DNA from: Camellia lanceoleosa
Lineage: Eukaryota > Streptophyta > Magnoliopsida > Ericales > Theaceae
Reading direction: 5' to 3'
Length of the DNA stretch: 64,000 nt
NCBI GenBank assembly: GCA_025200525.1
Contig: CM045762.1
Span: 110,520,734-110,584,733, forward strand
A program made the translations under genes and the position numbers. Shown here in pieces: positions 34,363-46,905 of the stretch. Positions within the stretch are counted from its first letter, which is position 1. The number at the start of each line of letters is the position of its first letter. The notes below the pieces were generated by a model that saw only the letters and a list, made by a program, of their open reading frames with translations, did no database searches and was not told where the DNA came from.

Positions 34363-34960
34363 TGCCGACCAGTTGAAGTGGTCGGCAGACCACTCCCGCT
34401 AGTCGACCGACCACAAAAAGTGGTTTGCAAGGTCAACAAGTGGTCGGCAAGGGGGGAAAGCTGGTCTGCACGAAGAGAGGAAGGTGGTGGCATGCCTGTC
34501 GACCAATTTAGGTGGTCCACAGACCACCAAGACCAGCTGCTCGACCAGAAAAATGTCTGGCAAGGAACAAAAGTGGTCTTCAGGGAGAGAAAGTGGTCTA
34601 CACCCCTTATTCCACCCTCCAACTAGGGAAAACAAGCATTGGTTCAAAACTAAACCAAAAAGGAAGCAAGACAAAAGTCCACGGGACAAGGCACGCAACC
34701 GGAAGCCCTGAAAACTAGCTTACGGGACCAAAAAGTGGTCTACAAAAGGGAAAGGTGGTCTACGGCCACAAAACGTGGTCTATAGCGCTATGTTTCCCTC
34801 TAGGTAAAGTCAACAAGGCATGGTCCAAAAACCAAGCCGAGAGGAGAACGTTAAGCGATCCCAAGACAAGGCGATCGGTCGAAGGCTCCGGAAACTGGAA
34901 ACTAGCCTACAAGAGGGAAAAGTAGTCTACGACTACAAAAAGTGGCCTACAGGCCTCTCT
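34363..34960. repeat. GTGGTC/GACCAC palindromic array in U3 of LTR-4
   Basis: It starts with GCCGACCAGTT, G, AAGTGGTCGGC (one mismatch from a perfect palindrome). GTGGTC-CACA-GACCAC near 34514 is another inverted pair. Half-sites continue to about 34950. Confidence 0.75.
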
Positions 34961-35156
34961 CTCTCCCTCCAGGTAGATCAACAAGGCATGGTCCACAAAC
35001 CAAGCCAAAACACAAAGAGTTCAAAGACCCAGAGGCAAGGCACTCAGCCGAAAACTCTGGAAACTCGAAACAAGCACAAACATGCGCGATCATCGAGCGC
35101 TCAATCGATGATGTCTGAGTCTTAAGGTCGGTCAAAAATAGGGTGTCTACAGATTG

Positions 35157-36382
35157 CTAACTTGGATGGCTCGAAAAAGCTGAATTTCTGGGGCTTCAGA
35201 ATAAATGCACTATTCATGCTAAGCCGCACCCTAGTGTATTTTCCGTTCCTACATGCCGTGGCAAGGTGTTGGAATCCGGTAACTCATGTTTTTGGCTTTG
35301 GCGGACAAGAGATATGTCCTACTTTCGAAGACTTCCAAGCTAGTCCTAGCGTGATGAAGAGATCTGGCCCCAATTCTGCTTCGGCCACGTCCAAGCCTTA
35401 GGACGGATGTGCGGGCTTACTTTGCATGGCGCTCGGTCTTTAATTCGTGACGGAGAAGTGGGCATTCCGAGCTTGATTCGTCGATTTTCTGATGCCAGTG
35501 ACCGCAACAATCATCATTGGTAGGGTTTTCGGAGGCATGCGCTTTGCTTGTGCATGTTGTCTCATTTCATGCTTGCCCCAGGCTCCGGTGGGTCTAGCGT
35601 CCGTCTGATTGAGGTTGGGCAAGGCTTAAAAGAGGGCAAGAGCTGCATTGCCATGACACTAGCTGAGACATTGATGGGTTTGGATGCTTTCCATCGCCGA
35701 GAGACGACTAAATTCGCGGGAAGTCCACTACTACTGTAGGTAATGTTTCCCACCCTATCTCACATATATTTCTCACATCACTCAGCCCTCAGGCTCGGTT
35801 TTTCTCTCAAACCCCTTTTCTCACTTTTCTCTCCACGTACGCCTATCTATTCTTTAATCTCTCATTTTTCATCCCTCCTCAGATATGGTTGATGGATAAG
35901 TTGAAGGTAAGGACTCATGCCCAGCATATTCAGCTCGCAGATATTTTTTCCGATGATGTCTAGTCAATGCCCCTAATGAGGGATGGTGGTGCGAATGGAT
36001 GTGTAGTCTATCCGCTATTAACATTGCTTGCGCTCGCTCAATCATCGGCGATGAGTTACAAGATGTCTCGCCACGGGATTCGATGGATCGGCGACATTAA
36101 TCGTGTCTTTACTTCCCATTTCGAGTCCGGCACCAATTTGGGCATGATCAGACTTGCCCGGAGGAAGGGATAGAGTACCCTGCCGCATTTCTAGTTCGAG
36201 GCACAGAGTTAGCTCGGTATGCCACAGCATGGAGGACGAAAGAGCTTCTGGCCCCCGCTCCCATTTTCAGTTGCACCCTCTCTGATGAATGCATAGCTTG
36301 GCTTGATGAAGAGGCGCAGGTTGGGCCTACTTTGGCATCAGAGGCTTCCACAAGCTCTGGGAGGGGACGTAGGAACACCTGA
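35157..36382 (+). pseudogene. aORF2 of element B, main part, DUF7745-like
   Basis: This continues the frame begun at 4247 after the GATTG duplication. Exon 1 goes on to 35739 with LNFWGFRINALF, FLHAVARCWNPVTHVFGFG and EICPTFEDF. The donor GTAATG at 35740 and acceptor CAG at 35882 are both intact, and exon 2 begins IWLMDK. It ends at TGA 36380-36382 after a Ser/Thr-rich tail (SEASTSSGR). A TAG just before the donor, where a CAG codon is expected, and frameshifts after 35345 show it is dead. It keeps about 50 bases (near 35582-35631) that element A lost. The function of the family is unknown. Confidence 0.65.
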
Positions 36383-36439
36383 CTATGCCCCGAATTTATT
36401 TGTTTTAATCAGTACTTTCAAGTTTTCTTTTATGAATGT

Positions 36440-36445
36440 AATAAA
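36440..36445 (+). terminator. Polyadenylation signal of aORF2 (element B)
   Basis: AATAAA 58 bp after the stop, same place as at 16762-16767 in element A. Confidence 0.55.
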
Positions 36446-36901
36446 AGCAACTTCAATTTGTATTCAAGAGTAGGAGAACTCTGTACTGAAATCAATGTAA
36501 TTGAAGGTTGTAGGTTCTGAAAATTTTCCGTTTGGTCCAAAAATGGTCTAAGTCGTAAAAAGATTAATTTGAGCAAAATCAACTTTTATTAAAACTTTTC
36601 AAAACTATTTTTGATATAGATCACAACTTGACACGCCTGAGATCTATCACTGAGAGTAACACCCCGGATCCAGTAACTGGAAGGTTGTCCCTAGTCTAAA
36701 TAGCACTGCACGGGAGATCACAACCAAGCTCTTGAATGCGGAATAGACAAAGATGACCAACATGACCACATGTACAAAGTTGATTTGGAAGTGTTTATGG
36801 CTGGACTTCAGAATGAAGTTGCCTACATATCCCGAAGATGGGAATCAAGCCTTACGTAGTTCGGTTCAGGTTCACTCATATATTAACACTCTCCTTTTAC
36901 G

Positions 36902-37026
36902 CTCTAACTTTTGCCAAGGCCGCCCTTTCTGGGTTTTCAACCCTTCGAGCTCAGTTTCTATCATTTCAAATTTTTTGTGCTCTAACTTTTGCCTAGGTCG
37001 CCCTTTCGGGTTTTCGGCCTAGCGAG
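36902..37026. repeat. Two tandem hairpin units after pol (element B)
   Basis: The pair corresponds to 17221-17346. Unit 1 has AAGG/CCTT with inner CCC/GGG; unit 2 has TAGG/CCTA with inner CCC/GGG. Confidence 0.55.
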
Positions 37027-37030
37027 CCAC

Positions 37031-38177
37031 TTAGGGAAAGTATTTCTTTAACTTGTCCATGTTGATCAGCTGGGAGAACTCAAGGCCATCTAAATCCATC
37101 AGAACGACAGCTCCACCAGACTAGATAGACTTGATGATATAGGGACCAGTACAATTGGGTCTGAACTTGCCCCTAGGGTTGTAAATGGGAGCCCAGTTAT
37201 CTTTGAGCACTAGATCCCCCTCTTCCAAATTCCTGGACTTAACCTTCTTGTTAAAATCCCTGGCAATTCTTCATTGATAACCCTGGACGTGATACAGTAC
37301 TTTCAGCCTTCTTTCATCAAAGAGCATAAGTTCTTTGAACCTACTTTGTTGCCAATCTACCTCAGCTATCTGACACTCAGCCAATACCCGTAATGACGGA
37401 ACCTCAACTTCGATAGGCAGAACAGCCTCCATCCCATAGACCAAGGAATACAGAGTTGCCCTAGTAGAAGTTCGAATTGAAGTCCGGTAGCCCCAAAGAG
37501 CAAATGGCAGCTTATCTAGCCAGCCCTGTAGGTTTCCACCATTTTCTGCAGAATGTGCTTGATGTTCTAGTTGGCGGCCTCAATTGCTCCGTTGGTTTAC
37601 GGCCGATATGTAGATGACTTATGAAAAGCCACATTGTACTTCTCCAATAAGTTGATCATCTCCTTCTTGAAGAAGGAACCGTTATCCGAAATAATCTCAT
37701 TCGGGACCCCGTAGCGACAGATATTGTTGTTCCTGATAAACTTAGTGACATGTGATGCCTTCAACACCGCGTAAGATTGGGCCTCAACCCACTTCGTGAA
37801 GTAGTCTTTGCTACCAGAATGTACTCATGCCCGTTGGACCCCTTCGGAGTGACAACCTCAATTACATCAATCCCCCAGACTGAAAACGGCAATGGCAAAG
37901 TCTTGTTGTACAGCTTTGACAGCGGAATGTTTATGCGGTTTGCATGGATCTGACATTTGTGGCATCGCCAGAGAAAGCCAATACAATCCTCCTCCATGGT
38001 TGACCAGTAATAACCCTGTCTAAGGATCTTTCGGGCTAGCATCACCCCGCTCATGTGCGCTCCGCACTCTCCTCCATGGATGGCCTCCATCAGGCACTTG
38101 GATTCTTCAGCATCAATGCATAGCTTATGCATCCCGAGATGACCCCTCTTGTATAGTTTATTCCCACAGATGATGAA
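37031..38177 (-). pseudogene. Integrase of element B
   Basis: Minus strand. The zinc-binding part is clear (HGGECGAH, CHKCQIH), as is FSVWGIDVIEVVTPKGSNGH with the first Asp. A small deletion near 37805 shifts frame at the YFTKW block. Past it the second Asp (EIISDNGSF) and the Glu region can be followed in other frames. The C-terminus ends at TAA 37031-37033 after KKYFP. No chromodomain. Confidence 0.85.
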
Positions 38178-39277
38178 CTAAGCAGCCATTCTTCGAATTG
38201 CCCTCTTTCGAATTGCCCTCTTATCTTTGGCATTTGCCCCTGGTGGATACGCTTCCTTTTCCAAGAAGTTCCAGATGTCGTAATACCAGGGGTTCTCATA
38301 TTGTATCTCATCTATGGCAACAATCAGCTTGTAGGCCGGCATGAATTTCTGTTCAATGATGATCGAACGCATCCAGACTCCAAAAGGGATGTCTATGATA
38401 CAAGATAGAGTTGCTAATGAATCAGCGAACCTGTTGTTCTCTCTTAACAGATAGGCGAAATTTAGTTTCTCAAACCGAGGAATCAGAACATCCAAGGTCT
38501 GGTGATAGATTCTCATCTTTTCTTCTTTAACTTTCCAATCTCCATTAGCTTGAGATACAATAAGGTTCGAGTCCTCGATAACATCCAACCATTTTGCCCC
38601 TAGTTCAAGGACGGCTTCTAGTCCAAGAATACATGCCCCATATTCTGCTTCGTTGTTCGATACTTTGAACCGGAGTTTGAATGCCAGAGGAATGCGGGAA
38701 TTTTCGGGTGCTATCAACAACAACTTTATCCCATACCCATACTGGTTTGATGCTCCGTCAAAGTACATCGTCCAAGTCTCTTCTTCGACATGCAGAATGG
38801 CCTCGTCTAGGAACAGATACTCTACTACTTCATCCCCTTCAACTGGGTGGTCGGCTAGGAACTCCGCTACCGCTCTCCCTTTCACTGACTTGCGCGTCAT
38901 GTACTTCAGATCAAATTCGGAAAACAGAAGCAACCAATGGGCTAGCCTTCCCGTAAGTGCTGGTTTCTCGAAGAGATATTTGATGGGATCTAATCAAAAC
39001 CAAGATATAGAGTGAGATAACGTAGTGCCTCGCTTTCGATAGCCCATACCAAGGCGGACAAGCCTTCTAGCGGAGTGTAGCGGTCTCATAATCCAAAGAT
39101 TTTCTTGCTCGTAGTAGATAGCCTTATCCACTTTGTCCTCGTGACTTATGCCAAAGATGCACCCCATTGTCGCTTTCGGTCACCGATAGGTACAGAATCA
39201 ACGGTTTTCTGGCTCAGCAAAGGACAACACGTGGGTTATGTAAATATTGCTTGATCGCCGAAAGCAATTTCGATCGG
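38178..39277 (-). pseudogene. RNase H plus second (archaeal-type) RNase H of element B
   Basis: Minus strand. The second RNase H keeps all four acidic positions: MYFDGASNQ, SNNEAEYGAC, VIEDSNLIV and NNRFADSLA. The first RNase H/connection part (38930-39277) is frameshifted. A 14-15 bp direct repeat near 38193-38221 doubles the residues RAIRKRAIR close to the end of this block. This is the better preserved of the two second-RNase-H copies. Confidence 0.85.
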
Positions 39278-40330
39278 TCATCGTGATTGGAACTTCTTTC
39301 CTTTCTTCAGAAGACCAAAGAGTGGTTCACAAGTCAAGGTTAATTTTGCAATAAACTGTCTTATAAATTGCACTTTACCCAGAAAGCTTCGCACCTCCTT
39401 TTCAGTCCTCGGTGGTAGCATTTCTAAGATGGCCTTCATTTTAGAAAGAGCGACCTCGATACCCCTTTGTGTGATCAAGAACCCCAGCATTTTTCCTGCT
39501 GTAACACCAAATGTACATTTCTGAGGATTCATCCGCAACCGATACTCTCTAATCCGTTGGAAGAATTTCTGCATGGTGATGTAGTGGCCCTGTCTTTCCT
39601 TGGACTTGACAATGATGTCGTCCACATACACCTCAACCTCTTTATGGATCATATCGTGCAAAACTGTGGTCGCAGCCCGTTGATACGTAGCCCCAGCATT
39701 CTTCAACCCAAACGGCATCACCCTATAACAATAGGTTCCCTATGGGGTGGTGAAAGGAGTCTTCTCCCTGTCTTTGGGTGCCATCAAAATCTGATTGTAG
39801 CTTGAAGACCCATCCATGAACGAGAGCAGTGCATGCCCAATAGTGAAGTCCATTAATTCGTCGATATATGGTAGAGGAACGTCGTCCTTCAGACTAGCTT
39901 TGTTCAAATCCCTAAAGTCCACACATACCCGAATTCTACCGTCCTTCTTCGACACCGGAACTATATTGGCCAACCAAGTAGGGTATTCAAATACCAGCAG
40001 GAACCCTACGTCAATCTACTTGGTGACCTCATCTTTGATCTTCAGAGCCCAGTCCGGGCAAATCCTTCAGAGCTTCTGCTTAACAAGTCGGGCCTCCGGG
40101 TCAAGAGGGATCTGGTGCTATACAATCTCAAGATCGATTCCAGGCATGTCTTTGTAGGACCACGCGAAAATATTTTTGAAATCTTTTAATAAAGCGACTA
40201 AGCGCTTGCGCTCCTCCGAAGACAACGTAGACCCGATCTGGACCAGCCGTGGGTCCTTCTCAGTACCAACATTAATTGTGGTGATTTCATCAACCAAAGG
40301 TTTTACAAACCTCTCCTGCTATTAATCGAT
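39278..40330 (-). pseudogene. Reverse transcriptase of element B
   Basis: Minus strand. RT motifs in order: NIVPVSKKDGRIRVCVDFRD, LPYIDELMDF, SFMDGSSSYNQI, RVMPFGLKNAGATYQ, EVYVDDIIVKSKE (catalytic YVDD at 39617-39628), LGFLITQRGIEV. A TAG at 39740-39742 replaces the expected Trp in TTPWG. The order and motifs fit Tat-lineage Ty3/gypsy. One stop and frameshifts near 39970-40100 make it inactive. Confidence 0.9.
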
Positions 40331-41260
40331 GAAACGTTGTAAAACTGGAGGAATTTCTTCCTCGTCATTTTCATCAAAATTTTGAAAGTCCAAATTAATG
40401 CAATAAATTAAAGTCACAGAAAAGTACTCGGAAGCCATAGCCGTACCATTCTCATTAATAACAACCAGTCTGCCTGATTCCTCTATTACAATAGACTCAA
40501 AGGAAATAGAAAAAGATGACCTGGACAGGACAATGGCATCCGGGTTATCACCCTCAAGAATACCGGACTCAGACTCAAACAAGCTGGAACCTGATTCTGA
40601 CTCCACAGACTCAGTGGAATCAGATTCTGGCTCACTACCTGACCCGGAACTGCTCAACAAAAAACCCTCCTTGTATTGCCAGACGAGGAAGGGTGCAATG
40701 AATGCATCCAAAATGTTTGAAGATGGGCCCACAACCGCTTCAATCCCGATCATGGAAACTTAGAAGTTATCCCCCAAGCACTCCAGTACGATCTGAGGAT
40801 CTGACAGGAGGCAAGCCAGTGCTACCCCCATCTCAATTTATGTGCTCTCGGAAACCTCCTCGTTGCCGCTCAAATTTCGCTTGGTGGGTGCATTCGCAGA
40901 ACTTCATCCCCGAACAATTGCAAGTCAAAGAAAATCTCAAATCTCGGCAAGCGCCGCCTCTCTGCATTTAGCCATGGCTTTGGAAAGCCGCAGAACAGGA
41001 AGTCTTCCCCTTCTGGGACAAAGCATCCATTCAGGGTCCCCTGGATAGGTCGGTGCACCAACTCATAATGCTTCCCGGCTTGCTTTGCCTTGGCCCTTCC
41101 AGCCATCTTTCTTCATTTTCTCACCCAATCCTCCTTGGTAGGCAGATAACCTAAACCAAAGGTATGTGGGTTATGCGATACTTCGGCCGATGCTGCAATG
41201 CCTTTCCGACCACTTCGCCCTAATCCCATCCCCGAGAATGTGCTGAAGCTTGTTCATAAG
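40322..41260 (-). pseudogene. Acidic linker and G-patch-like region of element B
   Basis: Minus strand. QHILGDGIRAKWSER is a worn version of the G-patch-like block of A. HYELVHRPIQGTLNG follows, then a Ser/Glu-rich acidic stretch with SGSGSEPESDSTESVE and NFDENDEEEIPP. The acidic linker lies directly before RT and is longer here than in A. Confidence 0.6.
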
Positions 41261-41910
41261 GTAGACAAATTGTGCACTAACGTATAGCCCCTCATCAACA
41301 GCTAGCATGTCTTGTACAACCCGGGCCTCAATTAGTGTAAATCCTAACAGAAATACATCCTCTGCGCCATGCTCAATCTCCAAAACTGGTGTAGAAACCT
41401 CTGGCGGCGGATGTATCGAAGAATTCCCAAAAATGATTGCCACCCCCTTCCCGTGTTGGTGCAAGGTAGAAAAGACAACCTTCACCTAGTGCAGCCACAG
41501 CTGCCCCAGGAGTAGATTGAAGGTGGCCGGGATATCCAAGACATGAAAATCAATATCCTGTTGCCCTAGACCAACCTGAGTTCGAATCTGTACAGTCCCC
41601 ATCACCTCTCGGCTGGTATTATCATAAGCCCGTATCACCTGGGTAGTAGGCACAAAATCTGCGGGCTTCACCCGATAGCATATGCTGTCCTTGACGGACA
41701 CACGTTGATTGTAGATCCTGTGTCAACAAGGACCACCGGTATCCATTTCTCTCTACACTCGACAGAGATATAGAGTGGTTTGTTATGATCTGAGCCCTCG
41801 GGTGGCAACTCCTTGTCAGTAAAGGTCAAGGTCGGGGAAGCTCCTCTCGGAAAAACTAACCCTACCAACTGCTCAGGTGTGGTATCAATTGAAAGTTTAG
41901 CCCTGTCCAT
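41261..41910 (-). pseudogene. Aspartic protease of element B
   Basis: Minus strand. EKWIPVVLVDTGSTINVCP contains the catalytic DTGS (41713-41724). A frameshift near 41670 separates it from FHVLDIPATFNLLLG. The tail AVDEGLYVSAQFVYLMNKLQ runs unbroken through the site where A is interrupted by LTR-3, confirming that insertion point. Confidence 0.85.
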
Positions 41911-42729
41911 TGTAGAAAGGACCTTTGTCTATAAACTCTTGAGGCCATAAGCAGTCCCCAAATGAAGATGTCTACTTGGATTTTCTTAAGCTGTTTCAGC
42001 ACAGCCTCCTCCTCGAGCAGTTTTTCTTTCTGCCTATCCACTTCTTTGTTCTTTTCGAACGCCTCCGGCTGGTCCAAGTGTGAGGGTTTGAAATACCGCC
42101 CACTCCTGGTCATGTGGTCAACCTCCTCAACATACCAGGTGTCATCCGATTGGGTCTGTCCCCAGTCTTCGTCAGTGTGGGCAAGACGCAAATCGTCATC
42201 TTCCCACCACATACCATCAGCAACCGACAGACAGTTGTCCAGTTCCGTTGTAGCTGTTTTGGTGCTCACAGCACATTCCATCCCCGCAAGGGCCTTGGCC
42301 TTCCTAGCCCTGTTGTCATTATCAACCTTCTCCTGTTCAAACCACCTCAGTGCGGCTTCTTGCTCTGTATCTGCTATACACAAACTGCCCTGATCCCGAG
42401 CATAATTCTTCACACCGGTGCTCTCCAACAATTCTTCCTGCTTCCCAGCCATTTCGGCCACTACTGATATCCCAGCTCCTGATTGCCCCTGTTCTGGCTG
42501 AAGTTCTTCAACAACATCCGGCTGGTCGCTAAGCCACACAATATTCTCTGCGGATCCATCCAAGTCGAACCAGTTGATGTTCACATCCCCTAAGTCCAAA
42601 TTTCTTCAAAGAACCGCAGACGGTAATGTCCTCTTCCAATTCTGCCAGGTCATCTAACCCCTAACTAGCTCCATTCTCCCGAACCACACTGATCTATGCC
42701 CTAACTGGTAATTCTACCCATGGCTTTGC
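41862..42729 (-). pseudogene. Gag-protease linker of element B
   Basis: A 245-codon open stretch on the minus strand. It has WWEDDDLRLAHTDEDWGQTQ, VEEVDHMTRSGRYFKPSH and a Lys/Glu-rich helix (KLLEEEAVLKQLKK) ending in IFIWGLLMAS. The sequence type is common before the protease in plant Tat polyproteins. No enzymatic motif is visible. Confidence 0.65.
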
Positions 42730-44480
42730 CTAGTCCATTGACACGATATAACAACTCGGGTTGCATACTAAGCTCGCAGACCCCTCAGGCTCTGAATCAT
42801 CATGCCCATCTTCCTCTAAAGTCAACCTAATTCTATCTTCGATAGTCACCACCACTATTTCAGGTTGGGTTTGGGAGTTGCTCAGCATGCACAAATCTGT
42901 GCTGTCCGAGATGAACACCTCAGGCTTGGGTAGGTGGGAGGGTGTGATATATATGCTAGGGTCGTATGGCACATCCCCAGTTTAGATCAGATTGATGTGT
43001 TTGGGTAGTGGAGCTTGGTTGTGTGGTGGGAGGGGGTTGGTTGTGACATTTTGTTTTTCTGGAGGTGCAATCACCTTATTGTCAATGAGATCCTGAATCT
43101 CATGACGCAGTCTGTAGCACTGGTCGGTGTCGTGACCATGCTGTTAGTGAAAGGCACAGTATTTGGCTGGGTTATAGGAAGCAGGAAGTTTGTTTGGTAA
43201 TGGTCGCAGCTTTAGGGGTTTCAAATGCTTCATTCTGATTAAAACCCCCAGCGCCTTGGACAAAGGCATACACAGCTGGGTAAAAGTCCTCTGGCCCCAA
43301 GGTGGGTATTTTGCTAGTTAAGGGGTGGCACTAGATGTGCCTGTAAAGGGTGTGACTATTGTTAGTGTGGTGGTAGTGACCTTGCCCACATCGGAAGTTC
43401 TGGCAGCTGCAGCATTACTCGTGCCTACATTCGAACTGCGGGTGAATGCCCTCTTGGGTTGCTCTCTCTCGTGGTCAATCAGACCCTGCGTCATGGCGTC
43501 CTTAATCTGTACCCCGATCTCGTGTAAATCTGCAAAGTTAGGGAGGAATAAGACGATCATCTTTTGCATCAGTTTGGCTTGGAGGTTGCGCACAACCATC
43601 TGTATTTGATCCTTCTCGACCGGCCTGGTCGTCATCATAGAAGCTTTGGCTCTCCAACGGGTTACAAAGTCAAAGAAGCCCTCTTTCGGCTCTTACCTGG
43701 TTGTCTCGAGATCACGAGTTGCTATCTCGATCTGTGTGTTGTATGAGTACTAGGAAATGAAGGCCTTGGCCATTTCTTCCCAACTTCTCTTGATAGAATC
43801 TTCCAACTTTGCAAACCAGATGGCCGCGACACCCGACAAGGTCCGGTCGAAGAGGGAAAGCTTTTGCAGTCTGGAGAGACCCATTAGCCTTAGGATATTT
43901 GAGAACAACCGTAGATGTACCATAGGGTCTCTAAAACCGTCATAACAGTCTATATGCGGCATCTTGAACTGGTCCAGCAAAGTCACCGCTGAGTCAATGT
44001 ATCCATTCTCTATGTCTGGAATGGAATTAATGCCCCGAGGTTTTTTGAACAGCTTTTCTAACTTGCTCACTTTCAGCGCTGTTGGATCCACCTCAAATTC
44101 AAATGATGTATCCACCAAATTAGTCGGTGCTTTCAACAACTAAGGTAGGATTGGGAGTGGAACTGGCCCCGTTGGGATGTCCGTATTTTCCTGGACGTTT
44201 GCAGTCTCCCTGAGTCTTGGAACTCTAGGTGGAGGTGAGGGTGGATGCAAAGCAGATGCTCCAGCTTGCTGTGGTTGTTGTTGTTGCTGAAGTCTGGCAA
44301 TCAACTCTGTCTGTTGAGCCACAACCTCAACCTGTCATGGCAAACTACTCGCGACGGCAAAGATCCCATTGCATGGCTTGCATAGTCTCTTGAGCCGACG
44401 ATCATGTCCTCCATACTTGCCATGAGGTGCTGATCTAACTGAACAACAGGTGTATCTCTCTATAGTAGAAATGGAAACCT
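42730..44480 (-). pseudogene. Gag of element B
   Basis: Minus strand, parallel to A. Gln-rich start (ELIARLQQQQQPQQAG), core MPHIDCYDGFRDPMVHLRLF and FDFVTRWRAKASMM, and the knuckle YCAFH...QHGHDTDQC with a TAA (43144-43146) inside it. At least four further stops or frameshifts interrupt the core. The start codon aligned with A's ATG reads ATA or is shifted, so the start may be lost. Confidence 0.85.
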
Positions 44481-45345
44481 CAGCCCGACTACTCACTGGT
44501 GGGGTGGATAAGGACCACCGATCCGTAATTGTCTTGATAAATCAGGCTAATTGACCTCCGTCTAGTAACCGGGGGTAATGAAAAAAAACACTGCTTGTCC
44601 GTCAACTAGATCCTCGAATCGATGAAGTCTTCGAACTCTAACCCAGAGTGCTTTCGGGGAAACTACCTGTTCGGAAGCAATGATGCTAAACTACCTTGCA
44701 AAAAAATAAATAAAGCATAATAAGGAAACAAACAACCAGAAAAACGGACAGCACTTCGGCTTAAATTAAGACAACACAAAGTTGGCATTTGTAAGCTGAA
44801 CACACTGTTCTCAACATTGATTACTGTTCCCAAATCACTACCTCAAATCTGATACCCTCAAGTAAAACTGATTCCCCCAAAGACTGATGCCCGCAGGCCT
44901 GATACCCAGACTTGCAAACTGATACATGCGTTCCTGTAGAGACACACTCTAAAAGCACATAGCAAGCAACTGAGAGCCAAAAACACCTCTATTGAGGGTT
45001 AGGGTTTCCCTGTCCTATCTTGTCAGGAGCTAGGGTTTCACTATGCACACAGCGATTTCAAACAACCTACAATCGGGTAAGCAACCTATCCTAGTTTGGA
45101 ATGGTCACTATAGAATCCGATATGCACTAGGTCGAATGGTCAAAAAGGGTGCCTCGGTGAAAAACCGAGGTTTGTGTTCCCATCGTAGCAGAGCCCGTAA
45201 CCAGTCAGCCTTATGGCACGCAGCCTACAGCAAATCGTTCAGGAATAGCAGATGGCAAACACGGTATCCTAGGCGCACCAATGCAAAGAAACACATAAGT
45301 GTAGACAAAACAAGATATCATGAGTTTGAGTCAAGATCTCTAAGT
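44481..45345 (-). other. 5' leader of element B
   Basis: No gene on either strand. It matches A's leader (29971-30861) across its length, including the hairpin at 45152-45170 (CCTCGGT, five-base loop, ACCGAGG). Confidence 0.65.
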
Positions 45346-45362
45346 CCCCAACAGAGTCGCCA
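45346..45362 (-). other. Primer-binding site of element B
   Basis: The minus strand reads TGGCGACTCTGTTGGGG, four bases from the LTR edge. It differs from A's site at two positions. Confidence 0.75.
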
Positions 45363-46810
45363 GAACTTAACCGCTTGTGCGAGGGCACGAATTGTGGTTC
45401 ATAGCTATTACATTCGAACTCACTGCTTCTGAATCTAATCTCACAAAGTGCAATGTAAGACTGATAAATCACTAAAGAGTCAAAATTCGGAAAATCATTT
45501 TGGAAAATCGATTTTAAACAAAAAGCGTGAAACATGGATTGCTTTGCCAGATTTCAGAGTCGCCACCTAAATGTTTTGTTTTTGGGAAATTTAGGAAACC
45601 TTGACTCGTGCCTAAGGCCACGTGTCCATCATCACCAAAGTTGCCTCGACTCGAGAACTTGGGTACGAGAGGGGAAAGTCCTGAAATAAGCACCCATGCT
45701 CGCCCGAACAAAGATCGGCCTCTACTAATATGATATGTTGTCTTTTAAAACACGTGTTCTTATTCCGGTTTATTAGCTAACCTTACTATGTGATTCACAC
45801 ATCATACAAGTATAGAATCAATCATGCGGATTGGAACAAAACAACTCATGTTTGTTTGCTACTCGCAAGTAGGCTAAGACGTGGATTTGCCACCCTCAAG
45901 TGGGCTTAGAAAAATATGATTTTGCCGCTTCAAGTGGGCTTAAAACTCACAATCCTCGAGCTGTTCCAATCTAGGCAATCAAGCCTTCACCCACAGGCAT
46001 TCATGCAGTTTATCAATTAATCAAATAGCCTCATGGCAAGCATGTTGTCATGGCAGCACTCACACTCATGCAAGGATGCTAAACCATAAAACCTTACCTA
46101 GTACTCCAAGCCAAAACAAAAGCTATGTTAGAAATCAATGCATGACCCTAGCTATGTCAAGATTGCCTAATGCAACACGTGCAAAATGCAACCAAGATAG
46201 GCTCGGCTATTTTAAGATGTCATGTGAATGCAACTAGATAACATGTATTCAAATTGATATTGAAATACAATGCAGTTTGTATGATGCGCCGAGCCCAGTG
46301 CATGCAAGACAGATGAATGGATGCACGCATGCAAGCATAAGGATGCTAATTGAAATATGACCCTAAAACTAACCATCAAAAGCTGGTAAATAAAAGGGAG
46401 AAAGAAATGGGGTTGGAAGACATGCATCACACACACGCACGCTTATTACAACAATATGCCCTCTCAACGGAGGGTCCAAATAATAAGCTAACTAGCTAAT
46501 CTAAGCTAATTAAACTAATTATTACAAAACGAAGCTAATTAACTAACAAGTTAACTAATTACAAACACAAATAAATAGCTAAGTGCCTTAACTAGTTAAG
46601 TACAAAACCAGCAAACTAGTTAACTAAGTAAAGCAACGAAGTAAAACAGTTAAAAGGAGCCTCGAGGCGAGAAGTGCATGCATGCTCAGTCGCCTCGTTT
46701 GGAAATCCGTTACTATGCTCCAACTTGCCTCTGTTTGCATTAGATTTCAGAACACTGCACAAACCTCCAGATAGCTTCTACTCCATCATGGAGACGTCCA
46801 GGAAGGCTGC

Positions 46811-46905
46811 TGACCACTTAATGGTGTTGTAGACCACTTACACATGCTGTAGACCAGAAAAAGTGATCGGCCAGCTACTTTTTCTAGTCTGCCAACCAGA
46901 AAATT
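46811..46905. repeat. GTGGTC array in U5 of LTR-5
   Basis: GACCACTTAATGG, TAGACCACTTACAC and AAGTGATCGGCC correspond to 5768-5866 in LTR-2, with some sites eroded. Confidence 0.6.

Larger units (their letters stand above)
4287..35151 (-). mobile_element. Element A: full-length Tat/Ogre-type LTR retrotransposon with nested insertions
   Basis: Boundaries are fixed by the duplicated target GATTG at 4282-4286 and 35152-35156 and by LTR ends TGTAGAC and GTCTACA. Minus-strand order: 5' LTR 30884-35151, PBS 30862-30878, gag, protease, G-patch-like linker, RT, RNase H, second RNase H, integrase (stop at 17350). Then come two plus-strand genes (11711-16704), a minisatellite, a PPT at 9237-9249 and the 3' LTR 4287-9236. 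Removing the solo LTR (21449-26750) and small solo LTR (10124-10476) leaves about 25 kb. That is the size range known for Ogre-like elements. Confidence 0.9.
30884..35151 (-). repeat. LTR-4: 5' LTR of element A (4268 bp)
   Basis: TGTAGAC...GTCTACA, pair of LTR-2. It lacks 757 bases present in LTR-2 (5541-6297); the junction is 32150/32151. The missing part includes the U5 GTGGTC array. Otherwise it has the same U3 array, TATA box and loosely repeated U5. Confidence 0.9.
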
